The notes: generated from the letters alone by a model not told the origin. A stretch of 16,880 bases of DNA from Acidobacteriota bacterium (GCA_021817755.1 JAKAGC010000012.1:1-16880); one strand, 5' to 3'; positions 8,367 through 16,103 are shown, numbered from the stretch's first letter. Numbers and translations are program-made.

Positions 8367-8777
8367 ATGTTAATGCCCAATAAAGTAAAATTCAGGAAAG
8401 CCCAAAGAGGCAAACGACGTGGGGTTGCCACGAAAGGTAATACTCTTGTTTTCGGGGATTACGGATTGCAGTCTATGGAAAATACGTGGGTTACCGCCCG
8501 GCAGATAGAAGCGGGAAGAGTCGCAATAAACAGGTTCTGCAAACGTGGTGGGAAACTCTGGATACGGTTATTTCCATGGAAACCTGTTACCGATAAACCC
8601 GTTGAAGTTAGAATGGGAAAAGGTAAAGGCGACCCGGAATACTGGGTGGATGTCGTAAGACGCGGGCGTATTATTTTTGAATTGGAAGGCGTTACTGAGG
8701 CCATTGCCAAAGAAGCCATGCGCCTGGCCCAGCAAAAATTCGGTTTTAAAACCCGCTTTATTTCACGCCATAAATAG
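8367..8777 (+). CDS. rplP: 50S ribosomal protein L16
   Basis: L16 organises the 50S A-site and supports tRNA accommodation. It is 136 aa. The block [16 protein letters not shown] and [14 protein letters not shown] (Arg82 equals E. coli Arg81, a hydroxylation site there) is diagnostic; FPDKP is the usual form, so Trp71 is unusual. The start ATG 8367 ([11 protein letters not shown]) is chosen over the in-frame ATG 8373 because MLMP is the common L16 start and GGAG (8355-8358) is eight bases away, against fourteen for the alternative. The gene begins three bases after rpsC. Confidence 0.97.
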   Translation: MLMPNKVKFRKAQRGKRRGVATKGNTLVFGDYGLQSMENTWVTARQIEAGRVAINRFCKRGGKLWIRLFPWKPVTDKPVEVRMGKGKGDPEYWVDVVRRGRIIFELEGVTEAIAKEAMRLAQQKFGFKTRFISRHK

Positions 8778-8797
8778 GATGAGTAAGGAGCAATGAA

Positions 8798-9037
8798 ATG
8801 AAGGCAAAAGAAATCAGGTCGTTGACCGAAAGTGAAATCGAATCGAAACTCGCTGAACTTCAAGATAAATTTTTTAAACAGCGTATTCAAAAATCGCTGG
8901 GTCAAGCAGAGAATCCACATAAAATTAGAGATACCAGGAAAGATATTGCCAGGTTACTCACAATTTTAGCAGAAAAAAAGAGGACGAACGATGGAGAATC
9001 AAAACAATCAGGAAATGAAAACCAGAAAAAAGGTTGA
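8798..9037 (+). CDS. rpmC: 50S ribosomal protein L29
   Basis: L29 binds near the tunnel exit beside L23. It is a two-helix coiled protein: MKAKEIRSLTESEIESKL begins helix one, and the conserved FKQRIQKSLGQAENPHKIRDTRKDIARLLTIL part forms the turn and helix two (about residues 26-57). At 79 aa it is longer than the usual 60-70: residues 66-79 ([14 protein letters not shown]) are a low-complexity tail encoded inside the beginning of rpsQ, a 47-base out-of-frame overlap. AAGGAG (8785-8790) is seven bases before ATG 8798. An ATG at 8793 runs into TGA after one codon and is ignored. Confidence 0.95.
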   Translation: MKAKEIRSLTESEIESKLAELQDKFFKQRIQKSLGQAENPHKIRDTRKDIARLLTILAEKKRTNDGESKQSGNENQKKG

Positions 9038-9305
9038 AACCATATTAACCGGGGAAGTTTTCTCCGCAAAAGGGGATAAAACCATTTCGGTATATGTCGA
9101 ACGCATCTTCCAGCACAATACATATAAGAAAATTGTGCGAAAAAAGGTGAAATACCTGGTGCACGATGAAAAGAATGAATGCAAACCCGGGGATAAGGTA
9201 AAAATTAGACTGGTACGCCCCATCAGTAAACGGAAACGCTGGTTAGTGATGGATATACTGCAAAAGGCCCTGGCAAAAGAAACTAGTGTGGAGGTGCCCA
9301 AATGA
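8991..9305 (+). CDS. rpsQ: 30S ribosomal protein S17
   Basis: S17 is a primary 16S rRNA-binding OB-fold protein of the 30S body. The 104 aa product is longer than E. coli S17 (84 aa), with a hydrophilic N-terminal extension ([14 protein letters not shown]) and a C-terminal extension (about residues 87-104). The core [19 protein letters not shown] and [23 protein letters not shown] is typical. ATG 8991, six bases after AGAGGA (8979-8984), is preferred over the in-frame ATG 9015, whose only purine stretch is two bases away. The stop overlaps the rplN ATG (ATGA). Confidence 0.95.
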   Translation: MENQNNQEMKTRKKVETILTGEVFSAKGDKTISVYVERIFQHNTYKKIVRKKVKYLVHDEKNECKPGDKVKIRLVRPISKRKRWLVMDILQKALAKETSVEVPK

Positions 9306-9670
9306 TTCAAATGCAAACCCGTTTAAAGGTAGCAGATAATTCCGGCGCCAAAGAAATTATGTACATCCGTGCCATTGGCGGTGCAGTCGGTCGTATCGCA
9401 CAGGTTGGCGAAACATTTTCCGCCAGTGTTAAAGTCGCCGAACCCAACTCAAAAATAAAAAAAGGAGCGGTTGTCAAAGCTGTAGTCGTGAGAACAAGAA
9501 AGGAAATCCGCAGAAAAGACGGTTCCTATATCCGATTTTCCGATAACGCAGCCGTAATCATCGACAACCAGGGCGAGCCCATCGGTACCCGTGTATTCGG
9601 ACCGGTTGCACGCGAATTGAGAGAAAAAAAATTTATGAAGATTATCTCTCTGGCTCCTGAAGTGATTTGA
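9302..9670 (+). CDS. rplN: 50S ribosomal protein L14
   Basis: L14 forms intersubunit bridges with 16S rRNA and binds the silencing factor RsfS. It is 122 aa, the standard length. [35 protein letters not shown] and the C-terminal [20 protein letters not shown] are near-invariant family blocks. GGAGGT (9290-9295) is six bases before ATG 9302, which overlaps the rpsQ stop by four bases. In E. coli this gene opens the spc operon behind its own promoter; here there is no intergenic space for one. Confidence 0.98.
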   Translation: MIQMQTRLKVADNSGAKEIMYIRAIGGAVGRIAQVGETFSASVKVAEPNSKIKKGAVVKAVVVRTRKEIRRKDGSYIRFSDNAAVIIDNQGEPIGTRVFGPVARELREKKFMKIISLAPEVI

Positions 9671-9688
9671 TGAAAAAGGGAAATTAAA

Positions 9689-10030
9689 ATGGATAATAAT
9701 ACGGTCAAAAATTTGAAATTGAAAAAAGACGACCAGGTGATAGTGGTTCGGGGTAATCGCAAAGAACGTGGTAAAATCGGAAAGATAATACGTATTATCC
9801 CGGAAAAGAAGCGCTTGATTGTGGAAAAAGTGCATATGATTAAAGAATACGTCCGCTCCAATCCGCAGAAAAATATCCAGGGCGGGATCGTCGATCGCGA
9901 AGGTTCTATTCCTCTTGCAAGTGTTCAATTCTATTGCAAAGAATGTGAAGCTGGAGTCCGAGTCGGCTATAAAGTGGTCGAAGATTCAAAACACCGTATC
10001 TGTAAAAAGTGCGGCGTAGTATTGGATTGA
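9689..10030 (+). CDS. rplX: 50S ribosomal protein L24, zinc-ribbon form
   Basis: L24 initiates 50S assembly by binding 23S rRNA domain I. The 113 aa protein contains the KOW motif (about residues 13-40, DDQVIVVRGNRKERGKIG) and a C-terminal zinc ribbon with Cys83, Cys86, Cys105 and Cys108 (CKEC and CKKC). Many bacteria, such as E. coli and B. subtilis, have lost these cysteines, so this is a C+ form. AAGGGA upstream is a weaker ribosome binding site than those of its neighbours. Gap to rplN is 18 bases; rplE follows after 13. Confidence 0.97.
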   Translation: MDNNTVKNLKLKKDDQVIVVRGNRKERGKIGKIIRIIPEKKRLIVEKVHMIKEYVRSNPQKNIQGGIVDREGSIPLASVQFYCKECEAGVRVGYKVVEDSKHRICKKCGVVLD

Positions 10031-10043
10031 TCAGGAGTAAATA

Positions 10044-10583
10044 ATGAGCCGATTATATGAGAAATATAAAAACACAATCAAGGATGAACTCAAAAAAGAG
10101 TTGAACTTGAAAAATGTTATGATGGTTCCGCGATTAGAAAAAATCGTTATTAATTCAGGTGTAGGTGAAGCCACCCAGAATATCAAAGTATTGGATAAGG
10201 TTGCTGAGGAACTCGGTGATATCACGGGACAAAAACCTTCTATCCGTCGTGCAAAAAAATCTATCGCTGCTTTCCGTTTAAGATCCGGTATGGCGGTAGG
10301 TGCAACGGTTACTCTTCGAGGACCGAAAATGTACGAATTCCTGGATCGTCTGGTGTCTATCGTTATGCCTCGTATTAAAGATTTTCGCGGTGTTTCTCCC
10401 AGGTCTTTTGACGGAAAAGGCAATTATTCGATAGCCATCAAAGATCAGTTGGTATTTCCTGAAATACATTATAATAAAGTGGAAAAGGTCAAAGGAATGA
10501 ATATTACATTCGTGACTTCCGCCAAAACAGACGCTATGGGCCGTGCCCTGTTAACACACCTGGGAATGCCCTTTAGACAATAG
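10044..10583 (+). CDS. rplE: 50S ribosomal protein L5
   Basis: L5 carries 5S rRNA in the central protuberance and contacts P-site tRNA and S13. It is 179 aa. [16 protein letters not shown] (usual NMGVGEA, here Ser for Met), [20 protein letters not shown] and the [28 protein letters not shown] region identify it; the last is typically DGxGNYxxGIxEQxIFPEI. AGGAG (10033-10037) is six bases before ATG 10044. The S8-binding hairpin that regulates spc in E. coli at this junction is not evident in the 13-base gap. Confidence 0.98.
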   Translation: MSRLYEKYKNTIKDELKKELNLKNVMMVPRLEKIVINSGVGEATQNIKVLDKVAEELGDITGQKPSIRRAKKSIAAFRLRSGMAVGATVTLRGPKMYEFLDRLVSIVMPRIKDFRGVSPRSFDGKGNYSIAIKDQLVFPEIHYNKVEKVKGMNITFVTSAKTDAMGRALLTHLGMPFRQ

Positions 10584-10593
10584 GAGGATTACT

Positions 10594-10779
10594 TTGGCGA
10601 AAACATCAACCATTGCAAAATCAAAAAAGTTTAGGAAATTTAAAATCAGGCAACGTATTCGGTGTAGGATTTGTGGAAGACCTCGCGCCGTATTTCGGAA
10701 ATTCGATTTATGCAGATTATGTTTCAGGGAATTATCGTTAAGAGGAGAAATACCTGGTGTCACCAAGGCATCCTGGTAA
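10594..10779 (+). CDS. rpsN: 30S ribosomal protein S14, type Z (zinc-binding)
   Basis: S14 is a 30S head protein next to S3 and S10. The 61 aa product is the short zinc form, with Cys24, Cys27, Cys40 and Cys43 (CRIC and CRLC) and the C-terminal [17 protein letters not shown]. The start is TTG at 10594, giving MAKTS; the preceding AGGAGG overlaps the rplE stop. The family often has AKKS or AKTS here, which supports the TTG. The gene is bounded by gaps of 10 and 22 bases. Any zinc-free paralogue would have to lie outside the window. Confidence 0.98.
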   Translation: MAKTSTIAKSKKFRKFKIRQRIRCRICGRPRAVFRKFDLCRLCFRELSLRGEIPGVTKASW

Positions 10780-10801
10780 ATAGAGTTAGGAGCAGCAGAA
10801 A

Positions 10802-11200
10802 ATGAGTCATACGGATCCTATAGCAGATATGTTAACACGCATTAACAATGCGGTAATGGCCGAAAAAAAAGACGTATTGATTCCGCTATCCGGAATTAAA
10901 CGCGAAATCGCCCAGGTATTGAAACGGGAAGGTTATATTGCTGATTATAAAGTCGATAAAGCAGAATTCCCCCCTCACATGACGATTGAATTGAAATATA
11001 ATGGCCCGAAAGAAAATGTAATTTCCGGGATTAAACGAATTTCCAAACCCGGACGCCGAGTTTATGTCGGTGTCGAAGAAATACCAAAAGTATTGGGCGG
11101 ATTAGGTATTGCTGTTATCTCCACTTCTAAAGGGATACTGACAGGCAAAGAATGTGAACGGCACAATATTGGCGGCGAAGTCCTCTTGCATGTTTGGTAA
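10802..11200 (+). CDS. rpsH: 30S ribosomal protein S8
   Basis: S8 is a primary 16S rRNA binder of the 30S platform and the translational regulator of spc in E. coli. At 132 aa it is of usual size. TDPIADMLTRINNA at the N-terminus and ISTSKGILTGKE with GGEVLLHVW at the C-terminus identify it; the block ISTSKGxMTDxEAR differs slightly (TGKECER). A modest AGGAG site (in GTTAGGAGC) precedes the ATG. The 36 bases to rplF form the largest gap in the spc part. Confidence 0.97.
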   Translation: MSHTDPIADMLTRINNAVMAEKKDVLIPLSGIKREIAQVLKREGYIADYKVDKAEFPPHMTIELKYNGPKENVISGIKRISKPGRRVYVGVEEIPKVLGGLGIAVISTSKGILTGKECERHNIGGEVLLHVW

Positions 11201-11236
11201 TGGAACAGCAGTGTTGTACAATAGATAGGAGGAATT

Positions 11237-11770
11237 ATGTCACGAAAGGCATCAAAACCCATTGAATTGGATAAAACGGTTAAAATAGAAATTAAAGATA
11301 ATACCGCCCATATCAGCGGACCCAAAGGCCAATTATCAGTGGAGATGAAAGATGGGGTCGATGTAAAAATCGAAGACCTGAAAGTCTATGTCTCCAGAAA
11401 AGATGATATGTATAAGCCCTATCAAGGTCTGGTATGGAGTTTACTTAATAATGCTGTTATTGGTGTTACCAAGGGCTTTTCAAAAACCATGCAAGTTGTC
11501 GGAAAAGGTTGGAGATCAGGGGTTAAGGATAATATCATTAACCTTCAGGTCGGGTATTCTCACCCCGTAGATTATAAACTCCCACAAGGAGTTTCCGCTA
11601 CTCAAAAGAACCCGGGCGAATTCACTCTCCATTCTCACGATAAACAATTGCTGGGGCAGGTATGTGCCAATATTCAGGCAATCCGTCCGGTCGAACCTTA
11701 TAAACTAAAAGGTATCAGGATTGAAGGACAGTACCTGAGACAAAAAGTCAGAAAGGCAGCAGGCGTATAG
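11237..11770 (+). CDS. rplF: 50S ribosomal protein L6
   Basis: L6 binds near the GTPase-associated centre beside the sarcin-ricin loop. It is 177 aa with the two-repeat fold: N-terminal GPKGQLSVEM half and C-terminal half with VGYSHPVDY and DKQLLGQVCANIQAIRPVEPYKLKGIR. Several spots differ from consensus: the start MSRIGKKPI is MSRKASKPI, VGVGYRA is VGKGWRS, EPYKGKGI is EPYKLKGI, and the usual lysine/glycine C-terminal end is RKAAGV. AGGAGG (11227-11232) precedes ATG 11237. Confidence 0.96.
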   Translation: MSRKASKPIELDKTVKIEIKDNTAHISGPKGQLSVEMKDGVDVKIEDLKVYVSRKDDMYKPYQGLVWSLLNNAVIGVTKGFSKTMQVVGKGWRSGVKDNIINLQVGYSHPVDYKLPQGVSATQKNPGEFTLHSHDKQLLGQVCANIQAIRPVEPYKLKGIRIEGQYLRQKVRKAAGV

Positions 11771-11785
11771 GTTAAGGAGTAATGC

Positions 11786-12160
11786 ATGATTACACCAAAA
11801 GACGAGATTAAAAAGAAAAGGAAAGTACGGTTAAGAAGATCTATCCGAAAAGATTTAAACGGTACACCGGAAAGACCCAGAATGATTGTCGTTCGTACCA
11901 ATAAATATATCTATTCCCAGGTCGTCGATGATTTTAACGGGAATGTTCTGGCTGCCGCTTCGACGCTTGAGAAAGAAGTTCGGGCACAGCTTAAGAGCAC
12001 CAAAGATAAAGAGGCCGCGAAATTGATTGGAAAAATCATTGCGGAACGGCTCAAAGAAAAGAAAATCGAGAGAGTTGTTTTTGATCGCAATGTCTATTCC
12101 TTTACGGGGCGAGTGAAAATTTTTGCAGATTCTGCAAGAGAAAATGGAATTATTTTCTAG
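11786..12160 (+). CDS. rplR: 50S ribosomal protein L18
   Basis: L18 binds 5S rRNA with L5. The 124 aa protein shows a basic N-terminus (KKKRKVRLRRSIRK), the GTPERPRMIVVRTNKYIYSQVVDD core and the C-terminal VFDRNVYSFTGRVKIFADSARENGIIF region, where VFDRGGYxYHGRVKALAEAAREAGL is the usual form, so the double glycine is Asn-Val here. AAGGAGT (11774-11780) sits before ATG 11786; ATG 11782 is out of frame. Gaps of 15 and 12 bases flank the gene. Confidence 0.96.
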   Translation: MITPKDEIKKKRKVRLRRSIRKDLNGTPERPRMIVVRTNKYIYSQVVDDFNGNVLAAASTLEKEVRAQLKSTKDKEAAKLIGKIIAERLKEKKIERVVFDRNVYSFTGRVKIFADSARENGIIF

Positions 12161-12172
12161 AAGGAGTGAAAC

Positions 12173-12676
12173 GTGACGGAATTAGAAAACGAAAATATCG
12201 AGACTTTTGAGGAAGAAGTAATTTCCATTCGTCGTGTTACGAAAGTAGTTAAAGGTGGAAAGAACCTCAGGTTTTCAGCCGCAGTCGTAGTTGGCGATAA
12301 AAAAGGTCGTGTTGGCCTTGGCAAAGGAAAGGCTCGGGAAGTACCTCTGGCAATTAAAAAAGCTGTAGCTAATGCAAAGAAAAACATGGTCAACGTCCCT
12401 ATTTTAAAAGATACGATTCCTTACTATACTCTGGGAAAATACGGCGCATCACGGGTAGTATTACGTCCTGCTTCTCCCGGAACCGGTGTTATTGCTGGTG
12501 GAGCTGTTCGTGTCATTATCGAACTTGCCGGGATTAAAAATATTTTGACTAAGAGTTTAAGGAGCAAAAATGCGTTCACTGTTGCTCGTGCTACCATCGA
12601 TGGTCTGAAAGGATTGAAAAACCCCGATTATATCCGTGTGAAAAGAGGCATTCGCGAGGAGGACTTATGGCAGTAA
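12173..12676 (+). CDS. rpsE: 30S ribosomal protein S5
   Basis: S5 acts at the mRNA channel with S4 and influences decoding fidelity. The 167 aa protein has the S5 double-stranded RNA-binding domain ([23 protein letters not shown] region, about 14-36, [17 protein letters not shown] following) and the C-terminal [19 protein letters not shown]. The segment [15 protein letters not shown] (127-141) departs from the usual KxxGSxNPxNVVRAT: Arg130 replaces a near-invariant Gly, and the NP and N positions are changed. The start is GTG 12173 after AAGGAG (12161-12166). The end overlaps rpmD by ten bases. Confidence 0.96.
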   Translation: MTELENENIETFEEEVISIRRVTKVVKGGKNLRFSAAVVVGDKKGRVGLGKGKAREVPLAIKKAVANAKKNMVNVPILKDTIPYYTLGKYGASRVVLRPASPGTGVIAGGAVRVIIELAGIKNILTKSLRSKNAFTVARATIDGLKGLKNPDYIRVKRGIREEDLWQ

Positions 12677-12882
12677 ATAACGAAACGGATTTTCCGTTGA
12701 TTAAAATAAAATTGGTCAGAAGCCTGATCGGGAGAACCCAGAAACAACGGGCTATTGTTAAAGGTCTTGGACTACGGAAGATTAATTCTGAAGTTATCCG
12801 TGAAAAACGCCCTGAAATTTTGGGAATGATTGCAAAAGTAAATTTCTTACTGGAATGCAAGGATATGGAGGTCGGACAATGA
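12667..12882 (+). CDS. rpmD: 50S ribosomal protein L30
   Basis: L30 is a small 50S protein absent from some bacterial phyla, so its presence has taxonomic value. The 71 aa product has the family core IKIKLVRSLIGRTQKQRAIVKGLGLRK in parts (LVRSLIGRTQKQR, GLGLRKIN) and LGMIAKVNFLL. The DTPxIRGM block is KRPEILGM, and an extra N-terminal segment (MAVNNETDF) is longer than usual. ATG 12667 lies inside the end of rpsE, with GAGGAGG (12656-12662) just before it. The stop overlaps the rplO ATG (ATGA). Confidence 0.94.
   Translation: MAVNNETDFPLIKIKLVRSLIGRTQKQRAIVKGLGLRKINSEVIREKRPEILGMIAKVNFLLECKDMEVGQ
12867..12872 (+). promoter_or_regulatory. Ribosome binding site deciding the rplO start
   Basis: GGAGGT lies six bases before ATG 12879 and inside the extra eight codons that an upstream in-frame ATG at 12855 would add. 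It shows that translation of L15 starts at 12879. Confidence 0.8.
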
Positions 12883-13319
12883 TTACTCTGGCAAATTTGA
12901 AACCAGCAGAAGGCGCTATTAAAAAGAAAAAACGCGTCGGTAGAGGTCCTGGATCCGGTAATGGTAAAACTGCCGGACGCGGGATGAATGGTCAACGCTC
13001 CAGAAGTGGATATTCAAAAATGGCAGGATTTGAAGGCGGTCAGATGCCACTGGTTAGAAGAATCCCTAAACGTGGCTTCACAAATATTTTCAAAAAACAA
13101 TATAATATTATCAATCTTGACGTAATCGAAAAATCAGGACTTGATGAAATCAAAGTCGAAGATTTTTTTGAAAATAAGCTGGCGAAAGACAGTCATGCTA
13201 TGATCAAAATCCTGGGTAATGGTTCAATTACTCGGAAAGTCCATGTGCATGCTCACAAATTCTCTAAAGCGGCTATTGAAAAAATTAAACAGGCTGGCGG
13301 AGAAATTACTGTTCTTTAA
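12879..13319 (+). CDS. rplO: 50S ribosomal protein L15
   Basis: L15 is an assembly protein of the 50S interior. From ATG 12879 it is 146 aa and begins MITLANLKPAEGAIKKKKRVGRG, split by the family glycine-rich segment GPGSGNGKTAGRGMNGQ and FEGGQMPLVRRIPKRGF. The frame is open back to ATG 12855, but GGAGGT at 12867-12872 and the match of MITLANLKPAEG to family N-termini favour 12879. That start also makes an ATGA overlap with the rpmD stop. The stop lies within the ribosome binding site of secY. Confidence 0.96.
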   Translation: MITLANLKPAEGAIKKKKRVGRGPGSGNGKTAGRGMNGQRSRSGYSKMAGFEGGQMPLVRRIPKRGFTNIFKKQYNIINLDVIEKSGLDEIKVEDFFENKLAKDSHAMIKILGNGSITRKVHVHAHKFSKAAIEKIKQAGGEITVL

Positions 13320-13330
13320 GGAGAAGAAAA

Positions 13331-14707
13331 TTGATAAAGTTTTTTAGGAACATCTTCATTATCCCGGAGTTGCGAAAGCGTGTTATATTCACACTGCTGT
13401 TGCTGGCTGTATACCGGATGGGGTCTCAAATAGTTAACCCCGGTATCAATGTCGAAGTTTTGGAGAATCTTTTCGCCCAGAACAAAGATAACATATTCGG
13501 CTTTATCGATATGTTTTCCGGTCAAAATCTGGGACGAATGACGATTTTTGCCTTGGGGATCATGCCTTATATCAGCGCCTCGATCATCCTCCAATTGCTT
13601 CAAGTAGTGTGGCCTTACCTTGAACGTATTTCAAAGGAAGGCGAATTGGGAAAGAAAAAAATCACCCAATATACCCGCTACGGTACTGTGTTTATTGCTA
13701 TTATCCAGGCATTTACCATTGCATTGTTCCTGGAACGGTTAACCCCCAGAGGATACCCCGTTGTAACCACGCCCGGTTGGGGATTTAAAATTCTAACGAT
13801 TTTAACTCTTACTACGGGTACAATATTCTTAATGTGGTTAGGTGAACAAATCAGTCAACGTGGAATTGGAAATGGAATTTCATTAATCATTTATGCCGGA
13901 ATAGTAGTTGGTTTAGTCCCTGCGATTTATCATACAAGCCAGGGAATGAGTACCGGAGAAATGGATATTATTAAAATCCTAATCTTACTGGCGATTATTT
14001 TAGCCGTCATTGCATTCATTTGCTATGTGGAAATGGGACAACGTCGAATCCCGGTTTCGTATGCAAAACGAATCCAGGGACGCCGTATGATGGGGGGACA
14101 GAGTACATTTCTCCCTTTAAAGGTTAATACCGGTGGAGTCATACCCATTATTTTTGCCTCCTCTGTTATTGTTTTTCCTTCAACCATTGCGTCTATGTTC
14201 CATCATCCTATTGCAGATTCCATCAAAATGATGTTTGGTTATGGAATGCCTTTATATAATTTATTGTATATTGTCAGTATAATCTTTTTTACATATTTCT
14301 ATGTATCTATCATTTTTAATCCTCAGGATGTCTCTGATAATCTTAAGAAATATGGCGGATTTATTCCAGGAATTAGAGCCGGAAAAAACACCGCAGATTA
14401 TATCGATGAAGTATTATCAAAAATAACATTTATCGGCGCTATTTACCTTGTAATAGTGGCATTAATTCCTACTTTCCTAATGGGTGGTCTTAAATTGGGA
14501 ACACTCCCCTGGATTGGAGATTGGATTGAAGCTAATTTACCATTTTTAAATGATGGATTGGGAGTTCAATTCTTTTTTGGTGGTACATCCATCTTGATCG
14601 TTGTCGGTGTTGCTATGGACACGGTTCAACAAGTTGAAGCCCAGGTTACAATGCGTAACTACGAATCTTTCACTAAAAAAGGTAAGGTACGAGGACGTAG
14701 AGGATAA
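13331..14707 (+). CDS. secY: Preprotein translocase subunit SecY
   Basis: SecY is the ten-helix inner-membrane channel for secreted and membrane proteins. The 458 aa product has helix one at about 18-37, helix two at 70-90 (FALGIMPYISASIILQLL), later helices including the WLGEQISQRGIGNGISLIIYAG region (four to five), and helix ten near 425-442. The cytosolic loop MGQRRIPVSYAKR and the loop FIPGIRAGKNTADYI (SecA/ribosome contact) are present. The conserved arginine is Arg349; the following residue, usually Pro, is Ala350. TTG 13331 is seven bases after AAGGAG (13318-13323). adk follows immediately. Confidence 0.97.
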   Translation: MIKFFRNIFIIPELRKRVIFTLLLLAVYRMGSQIVNPGINVEVLENLFAQNKDNIFGFIDMFSGQNLGRMTIFALGIMPYISASIILQLLQVVWPYLERISKEGELGKKKITQYTRYGTVFIAIIQAFTIALFLERLTPRGYPVVTTPGWGFKILTILTLTTGTIFLMWLGEQISQRGIGNGISLIIYAGIVVGLVPAIYHTSQGMSTGEMDIIKILILLAIILAVIAFICYVEMGQRRIPVSYAKRIQGRRMMGGQSTFLPLKVNTGGVIPIIFASSVIVFPSTIASMFHHPIADSIKMMFGYGMPLYNLLYIVSIIFFTYFYVSIIFNPQDVSDNLKKYGGFIPGIRAGKNTADYIDEVLSKITFIGAIYLVIVALIPTFLMGGLKLGTLPWIGDWIEANLPFLNDGLGVQFFFGGTSILIVVGVAMDTVQQVEAQVTMRNYESFTKKGKVRGRRG

Positions 14708-14709
14708 TG

Positions 14710-15342
14710 ATGAAACGTGTTATCCTGTTTGGAGCACCCGGATCGGGAAAAGGGACTCAGGCTGAAGCCATAGAAAAACGATTCGGGTATGTAAAAGTAT
14801 CCACAGGGGACTTGATCCGCGCTGAGGTTAGAATGCAATCTAAGATCGGCTTAGAGGTAAAAGCAACTATTGATAAAGGTGAACTTATTCCGGATCATGT
14901 AATTCTGGGTTTATTAAAAAAACGCTTGCAGAAGGATGACATATTAAATGGATATATTGTGGATGGTTTTCCCAGGACATTGGCTCAGGCAATTGAATTA
15001 TCTCAGATGAAAGTTGATAGTGAAATTGCTATATATCTAAAAATCGGGAACGAAAGTGTAATTGTTCAACGATTACTTTCCCGGTTGACGTGCCCTAGAT
15101 GTAATGCTATATTTAGCATGATTAATAACCCTCCGAAGGTAGAAGGTGTTTGCGATTCATGTGGAATAGCACTTCGTCAGCGTACAGATGATAATGCGGA
15201 AACCATCCGAAACCGGATCAGTATATATCGAGAGCAAACCAAACCTGTTATTTCTTATTATAGGGAAAAAGGAATGCTTATGGAAATCGATGCTTCACTT
15301 CCTGTAGAATCGGTCTTTAAACAAATCGAAGAGATACTTTAA
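14710..15342 (+). CDS. adk: Adenylate kinase, zinc-LID form
   Basis: This cytosolic enzyme interconverts AMP + ATP and two ADP. P-loop GAPGSGKGT (8-16), AMP-binding STGDL (31-35) and DGFPRT (85-90), and QRTDD (157-161) are intact. The LID domain carries a four-cysteine zinc site, Cys128, Cys131, Cys148 and Cys151 (CPRC, CDSC), as in many Gram-positive and FCB enzymes. ATG 14707 and 14710 are both possible. 14710 is preferred, since AGAGGA (14699-14704) is five bases before it and the family starts close to the P-loop strand; 14707 would add one Met and overlap the secY stop. The protein is 210 aa. Confidence 0.97.
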   Translation: MKRVILFGAPGSGKGTQAEAIEKRFGYVKVSTGDLIRAEVRMQSKIGLEVKATIDKGELIPDHVILGLLKKRLQKDDILNGYIVDGFPRTLAQAIELSQMKVDSEIAIYLKIGNESVIVQRLLSRLTCPRCNAIFSMINNPPKVEGVCDSCGIALRQRTDDNAETIRNRISIYREQTKPVISYYREKGMLMEIDASLPVESVFKQIEEIL

Positions 15343-16103
15343 TGATTATTATTAAGACGAATGAAGAAATAAAAATCATGCGGGAAGCCAATCGAATCAT
15401 CGCTGTCATACTGGCGGAAATCGAAGATATGATTACGCCTGGTATAAATACTTATGAACTGGATCAATGGGCTGAAAAACGTATTGTAGGGTTTAATGCT
15501 AAACCGGCTTTTAAAGGATATATTTCCGGAAACCGGATTTTCCCTGCAACGTTGTGTACTTCTATTAATGAAGAAGTCGTTCATGGGATTCCATCACGTA
15601 ATAGAGTATTGAAAGATGGCGATATTATTGGTATCGATGTGGGTTGCATTTTTAAAGGATATTACGGTGACGGTGCATATACTTACCCAGTTGGCCAAGT
15701 ATCAGAACAAGCTAGGCAGTTAATGGATACCTGCCATAAAGCTCTTTATGTCGGAATAGAGAAAGCAAGCAATGGAAACAGAGTTAGCGATATATCGAAA
15801 GCGATTGATCGATTTGTAACTCCGAAAGGTTATGGAATTGTACGCGATCTCACTGGCCATGGCGTAGGAAAAAATTTACATGAAGATCCCCAGATTTTAA
15901 ATTATGACGATGGCGAAAAAGGGAAGAAATTAAAAGAAAATATGACTTTGGCTATCGAACCGATGATAAATTTGGGTACATATCGGGTAAAGACTCTGAG
16001 TGATAGTTGGACGGTTGTTACCGAAGACGGAAGCCTTTCAGCTCACTATGAACATACGATTGCAGTTACTGCGAACGGTCCCGAAATATTGACGAGGTTA
16101 TGA
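15342..16103 (+). CDS. map: Methionine aminopeptidase, type I
   Basis: The enzyme removes initiator methionine from nascent chains. The 253 aa pita-bread fold shows the full metal set: Asp99, Asp110, His173, Glu206 and Glu237, with substrate-binding His81 and His180 (GHGVGKNLHEDP). No type II insertion or N-terminal zinc finger is present, so it is a type Ia-like form. ATG 15342 overlaps the adk TAA (TAATG). The stop is followed six bases later by infA. Its place after secY-adk is common outside the gammaproteobacteria. Confidence 0.97.
   Translation: MIIIKTNEEIKIMREANRIIAVILAEIEDMITPGINTYELDQWAEKRIVGFNAKPAFKGYISGNRIFPATLCTSINEEVVHGIPSRNRVLKDGDIIGIDVGCIFKGYYGDGAYTYPVGQVSEQARQLMDTCHKALYVGIEKASNGNRVSDISKAIDRFVTPKGYGIVRDLTGHGVGKNLHEDPQILNYDDGEKGKKLKENMTLAIEPMINLGTYRVKTLSDSWTVVTEDGSLSAHYEHTIAVTANGPEILTRL

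Noticed and set aside
8089..8373. 94-codon plus-strand frame inside rpsC
   Set aside because: Out of frame with S3, no family features, and S3 is intact through the same region.
8793..8801. ATG-AAA-TGA mini-frame just before rpmC
   Set aside because: Two codons with a stop overlapping the true start; the AAGGAG is better spaced for ATG 8798. Likely chance.
9449..9928. 159-codon open frame on the minus strand opposite rplN and rplX, and similar antisense frames, for example 3626-4021 and 883-1245
   Set aside because: They lie fully opposite clear ribosomal protein or elongation factor genes, have low-complexity Phe/Ser/Ile-rich products and show no recognisable domain. They are shadows of AT-rich coding sequence.
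11194..11222. TTGGTA-N17-TACAAT ahead of rplF as an internal promoter
   Set aside because: A start about seven bases downstream would fall inside the AGGAGG ribosome binding site of rplF, leaving no usable leader. The -35 match is only four of six.
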